This document shows, piece after piece, positions 26,090-34,943 of a stretch of DNA of 64,000 nucleotides. The notes beneath the pieces are model-generated. The model was not told where the DNA came from. It saw only the letters and a list, made by a program, of their open reading frames with translations, and searched no databases. This DNA comes from Euryarchaeota archaeon UBA259. Its GTDB lineage: Archaea > Thermoplasmatota > Poseidoniia > Poseidoniales > Poseidoniaceae. Made by a program: the position numbers and the translations under genes. Positions within the stretch are counted from its first letter, which is position 1, and every line of letters starts with the position of its first letter. The stretch is from the NCBI GenBank assembly GCA_002506275.1, contig DAXG01000029.1:26655-90654 (forward strand), written 5' to 3'.

Positions 26090-26914
26090 TCACTGTTTAT
26101 TGGTGACAATGGTTCCACGAACGGGATTTCCGAGCATGGCTGCCAAAACCCGTTCCGGTATCCCACCGTTGACCATCAAAACCTCGATTCCTCGAGCAGC
26201 AACATGTGCACCCCTCGCAGCTTTCAAACCAATCCCTCCTGTGACGTCGATGTCGGATTGGTGTACGCCTTCAAACTCAATATCAGGCGACCATTTCTCG
26301 ATGAGGTCGTCTTCTGTAGCAAATTCTGGCGGCACACGAAGCAATCCGTCAACACCGCCAACGGCAAACACTAGACGCTTGACATGAGGTAACTCAAGTG
26401 CCAATCGAACAACCAAGTCGTCGCCCGATAAGATACCAAACTGTTGTTCACCTTGTACTTCGACAACATCACCAAAGGTAATGTGGATTTTGTGATCATC
26501 TCGAAGAGTGAATCTCTTGAGGTCGCCTTGGAAATCCATTCCTGTGTTGGTTGCCCATAGATGGGGTGGATGAACGATGCTCGAAATACCAGCATCAGCC
26601 AATGCTGTACAGACATGTTGATTCAATTCCAGCATTTCTCGACGGACTTGTTCTACAGCATCTCTTTGCGTGGCGCAAATACTTCCTTCAGGCTGCGGCA
26701 TTTCGGGGATGTGTCCTTCATTGAGTCTCCAGTTCTTTGCTCGAAGGTGGCCGTATGAGCCTGCACCGTGAACGAGAATGACTTCTTGACCTTCAGCATG
26801 GCATTCAGCAACAGTTTCGGCCAGTTGTTTCAAAACTTCGAGATTCGGAGTGCAAAGTGAAGATTTGTCGGTGATGAGTCCACCTCCCCATTTGATGACC
26901 ACCCTGTCACGCAT
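26090..26914 (-). CDS. Isopentenyl phosphate kinase
   Basis: IPK phosphorylates isopentenyl phosphate to IPP in the archaeal mevalonate route. The amino acid kinase fold is present: VVIKWGGGLITDKSS at the N-terminus and VHGAGSYGH with catalytic His55. FGILSGDDLVVRLAL in the middle and DVTGGIGLKAARG near the end complete it. I start at ATG 26914, where the kinase domain begins; upstream in-frame starts at 26974 and beyond would overlap the divergent gene. The next gene downstream is the isomerase-synthase fusion, so consecutive pathway steps are adjacent. Confidence 0.93.
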   Translation of the reverse strand: MRDRVVIKWGGGLITDKSSLCTPNLEVLKQLAETVAECHAEGQEVILVHGAGSYGHLRAKNWRLNEGHIPEMPQPEGSICATQRDAVEQVRREMLELNQHVCTALADAGISSIVHPPHLWATNTGMDFQGDLKRFTLRDDHKIHITFGDVVEVQGEQQFGILSGDDLVVRLALELPHVKRLVFAVGGVDGLLRVPPEFATEDDLIEKWSPDIEFEGVHQSDIDVTGGIGLKAARGAHVAARGIEVLMVNGGIPERVLAAMLGNPVRGTIVTNKQ

Positions 26915-27017
26915 GATACCCCCATGAGCAAATCGCTGATGAGCATACCCCTCGATTTTCTCCGGAATCAACATTTTTCCACCAAGGATTGATGACCCAC
27001 CGCACCGACCAAGCAAC

Positions 27018-27353
27018 ATGTCCGACGGCCCATCTCTGAGCGACTTCATGCGCCATCTCCAAGCAATCTTGGAAGAATCAGAAGAAATTCCAGACCGTGA
27101 AGACCGAGAAACGAGGCAATTCCAAATTGAATCGGCAATACAAGAAGCTCTTTTGTTTGGAAACCGTTACAAGGAATTGGTCGACCATGGTATTGACCCG
27201 TTCCAATTCGTACGTTCAATGTCAAATGAAGAACATACTCAACCGGTATCGAAGGCAGAGTCACTTAGCCTCGGCCACGACCACTGTTCGGGGTGTGGAA
27301 AGCGTCTAGAAAACGATCTTGACTTCTGCGCATCTTGCGGTGAGAAGCGGTAA
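27018..27353 (+). CDS. Small zinc-ribbon protein, hypothetical
   Basis: Of 111 residues, the first 75 are helical and charged; the C-terminus is a CSGCGKRLENDLDFCASCGEK zinc ribbon, a form common in archaeal proteins of unknown role. It is divergent from IPK and ends directly at the convergent KptA stop (27353/27354). The function is unknown. Confidence 0.65.
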   Translation: MSDGPSLSDFMRHLQAILEESEEIPDREDRETRQFQIESAIQEALLFGNRYKELVDHGIDPFQFVRSMSNEEHTQPVSKAESLSLGHDHCSGCGKRLENDLDFCASCGEKR

Positions 27354-28049
27354 TCACTCTTCTTCTTGCTCTTCAAGTTCCCATTGAGCGACGATTTCCA
27401 GAATCATTGGGTCGTCATCTTCGAGTTTGTAGAGGTATTCACCAGGCATTTCGTCAACAAGGAACACCGTTTTACCTGCACGGTAAATGATGTGTCCATC
27501 AGCGATTGCACGAACGGTATCGACTTCGAGAATTGTTGGTCGATGAATTCGGACGTGTCCGGCCTCCATAGCGTTTGAAATGCTTCGAGAGAGGTGTATG
27601 TGCTTTCGGTCGCCTGCTGTGATTCCGAGTTCCATTGTTGTCTCTACTTGGCCTTCTTCACACGGCCAGTACAAAGCTTCCGGGATTTGGTCGGTTGGAA
27701 GGTCGAGTTCCAATTCAATGGAATGCCCGTAGGTTGCACGCAGCATGTCGCCTTCAACTTGGTATCTCCCCTTATCGTCAGCGTTTGCGATGGCTGCAAA
27801 GTGCCATCCACGAAGCCAATGGTAGTGGCGACGTTGTTTGGAGATGGATTCTGAGAGTTCGCGAGCGTTAACCCAGCCGTTGATGTCCATTTCAACATTG
27901 AACTTTTCTGGTGCGTGTCGAAGAACCAATGCAAGCATACGACCGAGGGAGTTCGATTCCCGGTCACTCATGATGAATTTTCCTTCTTCGTTACAGGTCG
28001 GGCAATTGGCACCTTTGAAGTGTCCGTGGGCTCTGCATTGTCTGAGCAT
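27354..28049 (-). CDS. kptA: RNA 2'-phosphotransferase (KptA/Tpt1 family)
   Basis: Tpt1/KptA transfers a splice-junction 2'-phosphate from RNA to NAD+. The archaeal layout is present: a small N-terminal zinc motif (Cys5, His8, His10, Cys16, Cys19), then NSLGRMLALVLRHAPEKF, DINGWVNARELSE, RATYGHS and KHIHLS, the last two forming the NAD+ pocket. The 231-residue length is normal. The start at 28049 is kept because the zinc motif begins there. Confidence 0.88.
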   Translation of the reverse strand: MLRQCRAHGHFKGANCPTCNEEGKFIMSDRESNSLGRMLALVLRHAPEKFNVEMDINGWVNARELSESISKQRRHYHWLRGWHFAAIANADDKGRYQVEGDMLRATYGHSIELELDLPTDQIPEALYWPCEEGQVETTMELGITAGDRKHIHLSRSISNAMEAGHVRIHRPTILEVDTVRAIADGHIIYRAGKTVFLVDEMPGEYLYKLEDDDPMILEIVAQWELEEQEEE

Positions 28050-28155
28050 GTTTGTAGCGGGGAACGGCGCGTTCTTAGACTCTACGGGTGCTTCGTACGG
28101 TTTCGGGTTGAAAAAGGACCGACTTAATCAAATGCTTGTTCTTCCTCGGCTTGTC

Positions 28156-29331
28156 ATGGTTGATGTAGCAGTCATCGGTGCGGGTCAAACCAAGTACGGT
28201 AACCATCAGCTCGGCCTCAAAGGTATGTGGGCGGAAGCCGCAGAGAACGCATTTGCCAGTGTTGACCAAGATTTTGATCCTCGGCAAGTGGATGAAGCCT
28301 TCATCGGTAGTGTTGCTTTCGGCGGTGGCCAACTTGGCAACACTGCAGCCCTCTTGACCGAACATTCTGGTATGGAAGGTGTCCCTGTGCGCCGAGTGGA
28401 GAATGCATGTGCATCATCTGGGTTTGCCCTCCGAGATGCTTGGATGGCCATCAAAAGTGGCCAAGCTGATGTCGTAGTTGCCGGTGGAATTGAAAAAATG
28501 AACGACCTTTCACCAGAGCGCAAGCGATTCTGGCTCGGGGTTTCTGGCGATACGGAATGGGAGCGGTTGGCTGGTCTGACTTTCCCTGGAACATATGCAC
28601 TTATGGCTCGAAGACATTTTCACGAGCACCGATCAACACACGATGATTTGGTTCACATCAGCGTTAAAAATCACATGCATGGATTTGAAAACCAACAGGC
28701 ACATCTTCAAAAGCAAGTCTCTTTTGAAAAAGCTGCAAGTGGATTCATGGTTGCAGACCCACTCACTCTCTACGATTGTTGCCCAACTTCCGACGGGGCA
28801 TCATGTGTGATTTTGGCAGCAGACCATGTTGTTCGACAATTTACCGATGACCCTGTATGGCTACGTTCTTCTGGGGCTGGTTCTGACCGTCTTGCATTGC
28901 ATGACCGACCTTCAATCACACAATTGGTCGCCACGCAAAAGGCTTCGAAATCAGCGTATTCTGCTGCAGGTATCACTGCCACTGATGTGGATTTGGCTGA
29001 AGTGCACGATTGTTTTACGGTCGCTGAAATGATAGCAACCGAAGACCTTGGCTTTGCTGAGTCGGGCCAAGGAGGTATGTTCGCACGAGATGGGCGAGGC
29101 ATTCGTAACGAAGGTTCTGTCTGCATTAATCCGAGCGGCGGTCTCAAATCGAAAGGTCATCCACTCGGTGCTACTGGAACGGGACAAGCAGTTGAAGTGT
29201 TCAAGCAACTGCGAGGTTCAGTTGAATCTGAGCGACAAGTTCGTGATGCTCAAATTGGAATTACACACAACGTTGGCGGTTCTGGTGCAACATGTGCTGT
29301 GCATGTCTTTGGGAGGGATCGAAATGAGTGA
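28156..29331 (+). CDS. Archaeal thiolase (acetyl-CoA acetyltransferase type)
   Basis: The thiolase fold is clear: VAVIGAGQTKYG at the start, RRVENACASSGFAL with the active-site cysteine near residue 81, VAGGIEKMND, LAEVHDCFTVAEM, and GGLKSKGHPLGATG near the C-terminus with the catalytic GHP histidine. In archaea this group condenses acetyl-CoA for HMG-CoA synthesis together with a DUF35 protein, and the next gene encodes such a partner. The start is ATG 28156; the long upstream extension lies over KptA and is not coding. It overlaps the next gene by 8 bases. Confidence 0.92.
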   Translation: MVDVAVIGAGQTKYGNHQLGLKGMWAEAAENAFASVDQDFDPRQVDEAFIGSVAFGGGQLGNTAALLTEHSGMEGVPVRRVENACASSGFALRDAWMAIKSGQADVVVAGGIEKMNDLSPERKRFWLGVSGDTEWERLAGLTFPGTYALMARRHFHEHRSTHDDLVHISVKNHMHGFENQQAHLQKQVSFEKAASGFMVADPLTLYDCCPTSDGASCVILAADHVVRQFTDDPVWLRSSGAGSDRLALHDRPSITQLVATQKASKSAYSAAGITATDVDLAEVHDCFTVAEMIATEDLGFAESGQGGMFARDGRGIRNEGSVCINPSGGLKSKGHPLGATGTGQAVEVFKQLRGSVESERQVRDAQIGITHNVGGSGATCAVHVFGRDRNE

Positions 29332-30175
29332 CTCATCCCAATGGAAAGGATACTTGATTTCGTATTCGAACGATTCTCTGCTCCTGCAATCGCCGTACAT
29401 CCACAATGATTGTACAGTCTATGGCCCTGACAGTGATTCGACGACGATGGCTGTTGCTGGCATTCAGTATCTGCAAAACCAAGGTCATCACATCACAGCA
29501 ATTCATTTGACTGAATCTATTGATGCAAAAGTGATCTTCATGTCGACATCAGTTGACTCACCCCAACGGAATGAAGAATTGCCCACTGCAACGGTAGACT
29601 GGCAGGTTATTGAAGGTGAAGAAGCGACGCTGGTTCTTTCTCAGTCGGACGCTGAACACTTTGAGTTTGATGAACCAACTGGGACTGAAATCATGGATGA
29701 TGACTTGTTCAACGATATGAATGCCGCTTGGGAGCATGAATGTTCGAAGCAACATGTTTCTCAGGGAGCCTATGTCTCACAATCTCAATATCTGGAGGGG
29801 GGAACTGCAAGGCTTTCCTTGGCATCTCAAAGTTTTGAGGGCCAAATCATTTGGCCACCTCGTCAAATGGATTCTTCTGGAAACCGTCTTCCTCGTGAGG
29901 AAGGTCTTCTCTCCGATAGGGCGACCGTTGAATCTTGGACGAAATTAAGTGCTGCTGGCGCTCCTTCGGAATTCTCACTTCGTGCTCCGATTCTCGGCGG
30001 TATTCAAACGCTTCTCGTTAAGTTCGATGAAGGCCCGAGAGGCGTTTTTTTGGTCTGCGATGATGTTGATTATTCTCCAACTATCGGCGATCAAGTTGAG
30101 TTCGGCGTTCGACGGATCTATGCACAAGAAGGCTTGATTCGGTACGGACTCAAAGCAATCCCTTCGCTTAATTGA
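29324..30175 (+). CDS. DUF35-type OB-fold protein fused to a degenerate HMG-CoA synthase-like N-terminus
   Basis: The C-terminal part (about residues 190-283) reads as a DUF35/ChsH2-type OB fold: FSLRAPILGG, VLVD-type strands, then VEFGVRRIY and IRYGLKAIP. In archaea this protein bridges thiolase and HMG-CoA synthase. The zinc-ribbon cysteines are missing. The N-terminal about 75 residues (YGPDSDSTTMAVAGIQYL, ITAIHLTE) resemble the start of HMG-CoA synthase / KAS III, but the catalytic region is absent. The start ATG 29324 has a GGGAGG site and overlaps the thiolase stop. Calling it a bridging protein is inference from position. Confidence 0.65.
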   Translation: MSDSSQWKGYLISYSNDSLLLQSPYIHNDCTVYGPDSDSTTMAVAGIQYLQNQGHHITAIHLTESIDAKVIFMSTSVDSPQRNEELPTATVDWQVIEGEEATLVLSQSDAEHFEFDEPTGTEIMDDDLFNDMNAAWEHECSKQHVSQGAYVSQSQYLEGGTARLSLASQSFEGQIIWPPRQMDSSGNRLPREEGLLSDRATVESWTKLSAAGAPSEFSLRAPILGGIQTLLVKFDEGPRGVFLVCDDVDYSPTIGDQVEFGVRRIYAQEGLIRYGLKAIPSLN

Positions 30176-30236
30176 ACGGGTGTTTTCACCATGCTTCTCC
30201 AAAGCCTTGATAGAAAGCCATAGTTGTGGGTTATTC

Positions 30237-31253
30237 ATGGCGGGCTTTGGGAACATACGCAAAGGACGACGCGAGGCCGTTGACAACCTCGCTTTTACCG
30301 AGGGTGGAGATTGTCCGAGATGTGGTGGAGAATCTCAACCATCAACAATGAACGGTTACTTGAGCTGTGTTGCTTGCCAACACGAATGGATAGATCCAGA
30401 TTATGTTGAATCATCTGGGCCTGTTGACATTCCAACATATCATCAAGACCAGGCCAAAATTGAAGAGTTCCGCAAGGAAATTGAGAGTGGCAGTCTTGCG
30501 GGTGTACTCGGCGTCGAAAGCGGTTTGTCCGAAGAACAGGAAGCATCCCTTGCTCGACTGGAAGACAAGTGGATGTCCGGCATGAAAGGGCATTACAACA
30601 CGGCCAAAGAAGAACGAAAACCACTCATGATTAGTTTTGATGACGATGATAACATCGTCTCAACTGAAGTTGCAGCACTCACGATTGTTGCGAATGGGTT
30701 TGATGGTGGAGAAGAAATACGTCTTGAATATCCCGGAAAGGGAACCGAATTCTATTGCTTCAATGTCTCCGACCCATACGGTTGGAGGCGAGGTTCTTCA
30801 GCAGCCAATACCGCTCGTTCAATTACGAATGTCATTAACAGCAATTCCAATTTAGTTTACGCAAATCTCGAAGGTACTCGAATTTCATTTGAACTTCGCA
30901 GTGAAGATTTGAAGGCAGAATCTCTGGTGTTGTTTGTTGACGACCCAGGTGGCACGGATATTGTCGCAGAGAAAAACGGCGTCATTTTAGACGCACGAAA
31001 CCTACAAGATTTCGAAGACTACCGCAGTATTGTTGAACTGGTTTTGGAAGACGGCATCATTTCTCCGAGCGAAGACCAACTGCTTTGGTCGATGCGTCAA
31101 CAACTCGGTATCGACGATGTTTACCATGTCCAAATGGTTCTGGAAATGTGCGGCGAGAACACGCTGAAAGAATGTACATCATGCGGTTCAATGGCTCGTC
31201 TTTATCCTGAATATGCTGCATGGTATTGTCAACCTTGTGAAGAATGGTGCTAA
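30237..31253 (+). CDS. Protein with zinc ribbons at both ends, hypothetical
   Basis: This is a 338-residue protein with a zinc ribbon near the N-terminus (CPRCGG...CVACQHEW, about 22-47) and a second at the C-terminus (CTSCGSMARLYPEYAAWYCQPCEEWC). Between them are a helical linker and a beta-rich domain. The LEYPGKGTEF and DDDDNI stretches do not match a family I know. It follows the DUF35 gene by 61 bases. The paired ribbons suggest nucleic-acid or protein binding; the function is unknown. Confidence 0.65.
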   Translation: MAGFGNIRKGRREAVDNLAFTEGGDCPRCGGESQPSTMNGYLSCVACQHEWIDPDYVESSGPVDIPTYHQDQAKIEEFRKEIESGSLAGVLGVESGLSEEQEASLARLEDKWMSGMKGHYNTAKEERKPLMISFDDDDNIVSTEVAALTIVANGFDGGEEIRLEYPGKGTEFYCFNVSDPYGWRRGSSAANTARSITNVINSNSNLVYANLEGTRISFELRSEDLKAESLVLFVDDPGGTDIVAEKNGVILDARNLQDFEDYRSIVELVLEDGIISPSEDQLLWSMRQQLGIDDVYHVQMVLEMCGENTLKECTSCGSMARLYPEYAAWYCQPCEEWC

Positions 31254-31324
31254 TTTCTTCAACTCATACGTCACGAATATTGTATTTTTCACTCCACTTG
31301 TGTTTTTCCATGTGTGTGGCATCC

Positions 31325-31332
31325 TTCATAAG
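31325..31332 (+). promoter_or_regulatory. Possible TATA box for the actin-like gene
   Basis: TTCATAAG lies 33-40 bases before ATG 31365, the spacing expected for an archaeal box A with a short leader. The flanking gap (31254-31364) is otherwise empty and T-rich. Confidence 0.4.
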
Positions 31333-31364
31333 GTAGTTCACAATGGCAAGGATAGTTGAGTGCC

Positions 31365-32390
31365 ATGGCAGAAGACGTATTGTATATTGGAATTGATTTG
31401 GGAACCTTCCGTTCGGTTATGGTTTCATCCGACAGCCACGAAGTTGAAGAGTTGACCGTAATCGGTACTCCGAAAGATCCGATTGCCCGTAATTTCCTCA
31501 AGCGTGATGTTTTGTTTGGCGAAGAAGCTCTCAAAAACCGACTCGCGCTCAACCTTTTCCGGCCGCTCGAACTTGGTGTTATCAAAGACACGCAAGAAGA
31601 CCGTGAATTCATTGCACACTTCATCACCCACCTGATTGGACTTTCAGACCCAGAAGACTACGACCGCGTCGTCGCTGTCATTGGTGCTCCTGCTGAAGCA
31701 AGTTACGTCGACAAGACCGCAATTTTTGATGCAGCAGCAGGTTCAGTTAACGCTGCTATGATTATCTCCGAACCTTTCGCTGTGGCATACGCTCTGGACA
31801 TGATTGAACACACACTCGTTATCGATATTGGTGCAGGAACTGCTGACCTTTGCCGAGTTTACGGTACAATCCCGGGTCCTGGCGACCAAATGCACACCGG
31901 TCACGCAGGTGATTTTGTTGACCGAAAAATCATCGAAGAAGTTCAATCCAAGTACAGCGGTGCACAAATCACCAAGGATATGGCACGACGATGGAAGGAA
32001 CAGTATTCCTTTGTAGGAACAGCATCCCCTGACGAACCAGTTATGGTTGACTTCTCAATTGAAGGCAAAGCCATGAATCTTGACATCACCGATTGCATTC
32101 AACGAGCATGCGAATCGATTGTTGATCCGATTGTCGAGAATGTTAAGGAATTGATTTCTGGTTCCAACCCTGAATATCACGACCAATTCCGTCGAAACAT
32201 GGTACTCGCAGGTGGCGGTTCTGGAATCAAAGGCCTTGGCGCTATGATTGAGCGTAAACTTTCAGATATGGGCGATGTCAATGTACACGTGGTAGACGAC
32301 CCTGTTCGATTGGGTGCTATGGGAGGTCTACGACTTGCTATGGAAGTTCCAGAAGAGATGTGGAAGAACCTTACTCTCGCATCCCGTTGA
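31365..32390 (+). CDS. Actin/MreB/MamK-like ATPase
   Basis: All three nucleotide-binding segments of the actin fold are seen. Phosphate 1 is IGIDLGTFRSV at residues about 7-17, phosphate 2 is LVIDIGAGTADL near 147-158, and the adenosine motif is MVLAGGGSGIKGLG near 280-293. The protein is 341 residues, the size of MreB or MamK, without Hsp70's substrate domain. It probably forms filaments for shape, segregation or positioning; that is inference. The start is ATG 31365 (TTG 31356 is in frame). It overlaps the end of the convergent UDG-like gene by 20 bases. Confidence 0.85.
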   Translation: MAEDVLYIGIDLGTFRSVMVSSDSHEVEELTVIGTPKDPIARNFLKRDVLFGEEALKNRLALNLFRPLELGVIKDTQEDREFIAHFITHLIGLSDPEDYDRVVAVIGAPAEASYVDKTAIFDAAAGSVNAAMIISEPFAVAYALDMIEHTLVIDIGAGTADLCRVYGTIPGPGDQMHTGHAGDFVDRKIIEEVQSKYSGAQITKDMARRWKEQYSFVGTASPDEPVMVDFSIEGKAMNLDITDCIQRACESIVDPIVENVKELISGSNPEYHDQFRRNMVLAGGGSGIKGLGAMIERKLSDMGDVNVHVVDDPVRLGAMGGLRLAMEVPEEMWKNLTLASR

Positions 32391-33042
32391 TGTACAGCAT
32401 TGTTTCGATAATCACCCACCCTGACTTTCCAGTAACTTGTACCCATTTAGGCTTGATTTTCTTAATGATTGCTTCAATCAACCGCATGTTCGCACCAAGA
32501 GCGGGGTCCGTCTGAATAAGGTCGGCGAGGTGTTCTGGGTTAAGGCCAGTTTTATGTGAGAAGTATTGAACAGTATCCACTTCGACCAAATGCCTGTGGC
32601 AAACCATTTGCTTCCAATCTGCAGTAGAAAAGTCCGAAGCAGTTTCGGTAAACCAGTGCTTACCCAGCCAGCTACCGTATTTGTTGAAGTATCGACGATT
32701 TCTTTCTTCTCGAAGGAAATATTGGTTTTGAAACTGAATCCAATTCTCTAAATCAACCACTTTTCCTGAATTTCGGTAGTTGTGCAAGCATTCCATTGGC
32801 AAATTGATGTTCACTCTCTGGAAGTTTTCATCAAAATTGCGTTTCGGGTTAATGCCCAAAAGAAGAACACATTCACCAGGTGGGACACTGTCGATGTCAC
32901 CTACGTATGTATGCGGAGGTACATTTGGATCGAGCAATGCGTCTCCCTTAAGATTCAGCGATTGATTCAAACGATTGACTGCGGCTTCATGGTCTTGTTC
33001 GATTACTTCCAGCCATTCATCCATGACCATTCCAAGCACCAT
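32371..33042 (-). CDS. Uracil-DNA glycosylase-fold-like protein, hypothetical
   Basis: This is about 223 residues. LLLGINPKRN near 65 resembles the GINPG motif of Mug/UDG-superfamily enzymes, and the C-terminal IKKIKPKWVQVTGKSGW resembles the strand that ends in the second motif of that fold. The usual catalytic histidine/serine motif (HPS) is not recognisable, so activity is doubtful. Starts are possible at ATG 33042, 33030 and 33024; 33042 follows the ProRS stop by one base, implying co-transcription. Family assignment is tentative. Confidence 0.5.
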   Translation of the reverse strand: MVLGMVMDEWLEVIEQDHEAAVNRLNQSLNLKGDALLDPNVPPHTYVGDIDSVPPGECVLLLGINPKRNFDENFQRVNINLPMECLHNYRNSGKVVDLENWIQFQNQYFLREERNRRYFNKYGSWLGKHWFTETASDFSTADWKQMVCHRHLVEVDTVQYFSHKTGLNPEHLADLIQTDPALGANMRLIEAIIKKIKPKWVQVTGKSGWVIIETMLYINGMRE

Positions 33043-33043
33043 C

Positions 33044-34600
33044 TCAGTATGTTTTGGCAAGAATCACACGGCGACGGGTCATTTTGCCGCTCATATGGCA
33101 AGGCTGTTCAGTTTCGTATTCATCGGTTGAATCCCCGAGGAAAGTCAGGCTTGTTGCACGCTCTATGGCTTCAGCATGAGCATCGGTGCCGTCAAATGGA
33201 ATCTCGTAGATTTTACCCTCTTCGATTTCTCCGTTCATGACCCAAGTTCCGTCTTGCTCAGTGAAATTAGGCAACGGTTGTATGACATCGGACATGTGGG
33301 CAGATGAACGCTTTCGCAATTCTTCAGCAATTTCATCGAGTATGGTTTTACATGCATTTGAGAGGTCCTCCATTGGAATGGGCTCTTTACCTCCAGTTCT
33401 ACGGGCAGCAAAAGCAGTACCTTGTGCAATATCTCGCGGACCAACATCTAGTCGGAGTGGTACGCCCTTGATTTCCCAATCGTAGTACTTCTGCCCTGCA
33501 TGAATGTCTCGAGCATCAACTTTAACTCGAAGTCCGCTCGCTCGGAGTGTTGTTGCCATTTCGTTGGCAACCGATACCGTATCGACCTCTGAATTCTTAC
33601 GAATCATTGGGCATATGACCACTTGGAAGGGTGCTACTGCTGGAGGCATGATAAGTCCGTTTTCGTCACCGTGCATACCTACAACAGCACCTAAGAGCCG
33701 TTCTGACATACCGTACGTTGTTTGGTGGCAGAATTGTTGTTTTGCCTCTAAGTTCTCGTAAGAGAGGTCGAAAGCCTTCGCCCACTGATCTCTATAGTGG
33801 TGGCAAGAAGCCACTTGCAAGGTCCTCCCATTTGGCATGACTGCATCGATGCCAATGGTGTACCATGCGCCAGGAAATGTATCCCAGACCGGACGCTTTG
33901 CCTTGATGATTGGGAGGCAAAGGTCGTGCATGATGTTGTTCACAATTTCAAGGTCCTGCTCGATTTGACGTGAGGCGTCTTCTTCGTCGGCATGCGCAGT
34001 ATGAGCTTCGAAGAAGTGAATTTCACGTACCCGGATGAATGAGCGAGTTTGCTTGGTTTCGTACCGGAAGGTATTGACCATTTGGTAGACTTTCAAGGGT
34101 AGGTCTTTGTGGGAGCGTATCCAAAGTGGGAACATGGTGTACATTGCAGTTTCAGAAGTTGGTCGCAAGAACATAGGGATGTCGAGTTCATTTTCTCCAG
34201 CATGTTTGACCCAGTAGACTTCTTTCTTGAAGCCACCCTCTTCGTCCTCATCGCGTAGGTCATCGGGATCCACCCCTTCTTCACGTGCCCTTTTGAGTCG
34301 CGCAACCAGAGCGTTTTCTTTTTCCAACAGGTTTTCTGGAATGAGCAATGGGAAATGAACTTCCTCGTGTTCGGTCCTTTCCATCTCTGCATGAGTTAGG
34401 CTGTCGATGAGTTTCATCGTCTTCCACCCGTAAGGTCTCCAAACATCCATGCCTTTGATTGGGTACCGCTTGTCCACCAATTCGGCTGCCTCCACCATGA
34501 ATGGATACCATTCGGTAAAATTGTCAGCTTTTGACGGTATGCCACGCTTGGCCTTACTCGGTCCTTTGCCCATGGGCGGGACTCGCCATCTCTCGCTCAT
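33044..34600 (-). CDS. proS: Prolyl-tRNA synthetase (archaeal/eukaryotic type)
   Basis: ProRS charges tRNA-Pro. Class II motifs are present: motif 2 as FRYETKQTRSFIRVREIHFFEAHTAH (FRxE then R), motif 3 near the GLIMPPAVAPFQVVI segment, and RPTSETAMYTMF in the proline pocket. An anticodon-binding domain and a C-terminal zinc-type extension ending in ILAKTY follow. About 518 residues is the compact archaeal length. Starts at 34600 and 34573 are both possible; 34600 is used. Confidence 0.96.
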   Translation of the reverse strand: MSERWRVPPMGKGPSKAKRGIPSKADNFTEWYPFMVEAAELVDKRYPIKGMDVWRPYGWKTMKLIDSLTHAEMERTEHEEVHFPLLIPENLLEKENALVARLKRAREEGVDPDDLRDEDEEGGFKKEVYWVKHAGENELDIPMFLRPTSETAMYTMFPLWIRSHKDLPLKVYQMVNTFRYETKQTRSFIRVREIHFFEAHTAHADEEDASRQIEQDLEIVNNIMHDLCLPIIKAKRPVWDTFPGAWYTIGIDAVMPNGRTLQVASCHHYRDQWAKAFDLSYENLEAKQQFCHQTTYGMSERLLGAVVGMHGDENGLIMPPAVAPFQVVICPMIRKNSEVDTVSVANEMATTLRASGLRVKVDARDIHAGQKYYDWEIKGVPLRLDVGPRDIAQGTAFAARRTGGKEPIPMEDLSNACKTILDEIAEELRKRSSAHMSDVIQPLPNFTEQDGTWVMNGEIEEGKIYEIPFDGTDAHAEAIERATSLTFLGDSTDEYETEQPCHMSGKMTRRRVILAKTY

Positions 34601-34653
34601 CAAGATGACGCTCAAACTAGAACAAGAATGGAGTTCTCAAAAGGTGAACCGAG

Positions 34654-34932
34654 TCATTCAATCTCATCAGATGATTTCTTGGAATTCGTTGCCGAGGAAC
34701 GAGCAAAGAAACCCAACATAGCAGTGATGAACCACGCGACTTCCAGAATAAAGAACGCCCATTCCTCAATCAGGTATGCACGTATTGCAAGGATGCCAGA
34801 ACCAACTGCCATGAGCAAGAGATACGATGAGGCTTTACTGTGTATGATGCTCTGCGTCTCAAGAAAAAAAGCGCAGAGAATGAGAAACATCCCAAGGAAT
34901 GCCACCGTCTCAGAGTTGAAAGTGAAGTCCAT
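34654..34932 (-). CDS. CBU_0592-like small membrane protein
   Basis: Ninety-two residues with three transmembrane helices (about 8-24, 36-53, 58-76) and a polar tail rich in serine and lysine. The pattern LGMFLILCAFF, YLLLMAVGSGILAIRA, ILEVAWFITAMLGF matches the small domain known as CBU_0592, often found alone or as a module in membrane proteins. A GTG at 34947 that overlaps the previous stop would also serve as a start; ATG 34932 is chosen. The function is unknown. Confidence 0.7.
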   Translation of the reverse strand: MDFTFNSETVAFLGMFLILCAFFLETQSIIHSKASSYLLLMAVGSGILAIRAYLIEEWAFFILEVAWFITAMLGFFARSSATNSKKSSDEIE

Positions 34933-34943
34933 GGAAGCACCGG

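Noticed and set aside
27838-28155. N-terminal extension of the thiolase frame to 27838
   Set aside because: It lies over the convincing KptA gene on the opposite strand, and the thiolase family begins at VAVIGAG, just after ATG 28156.
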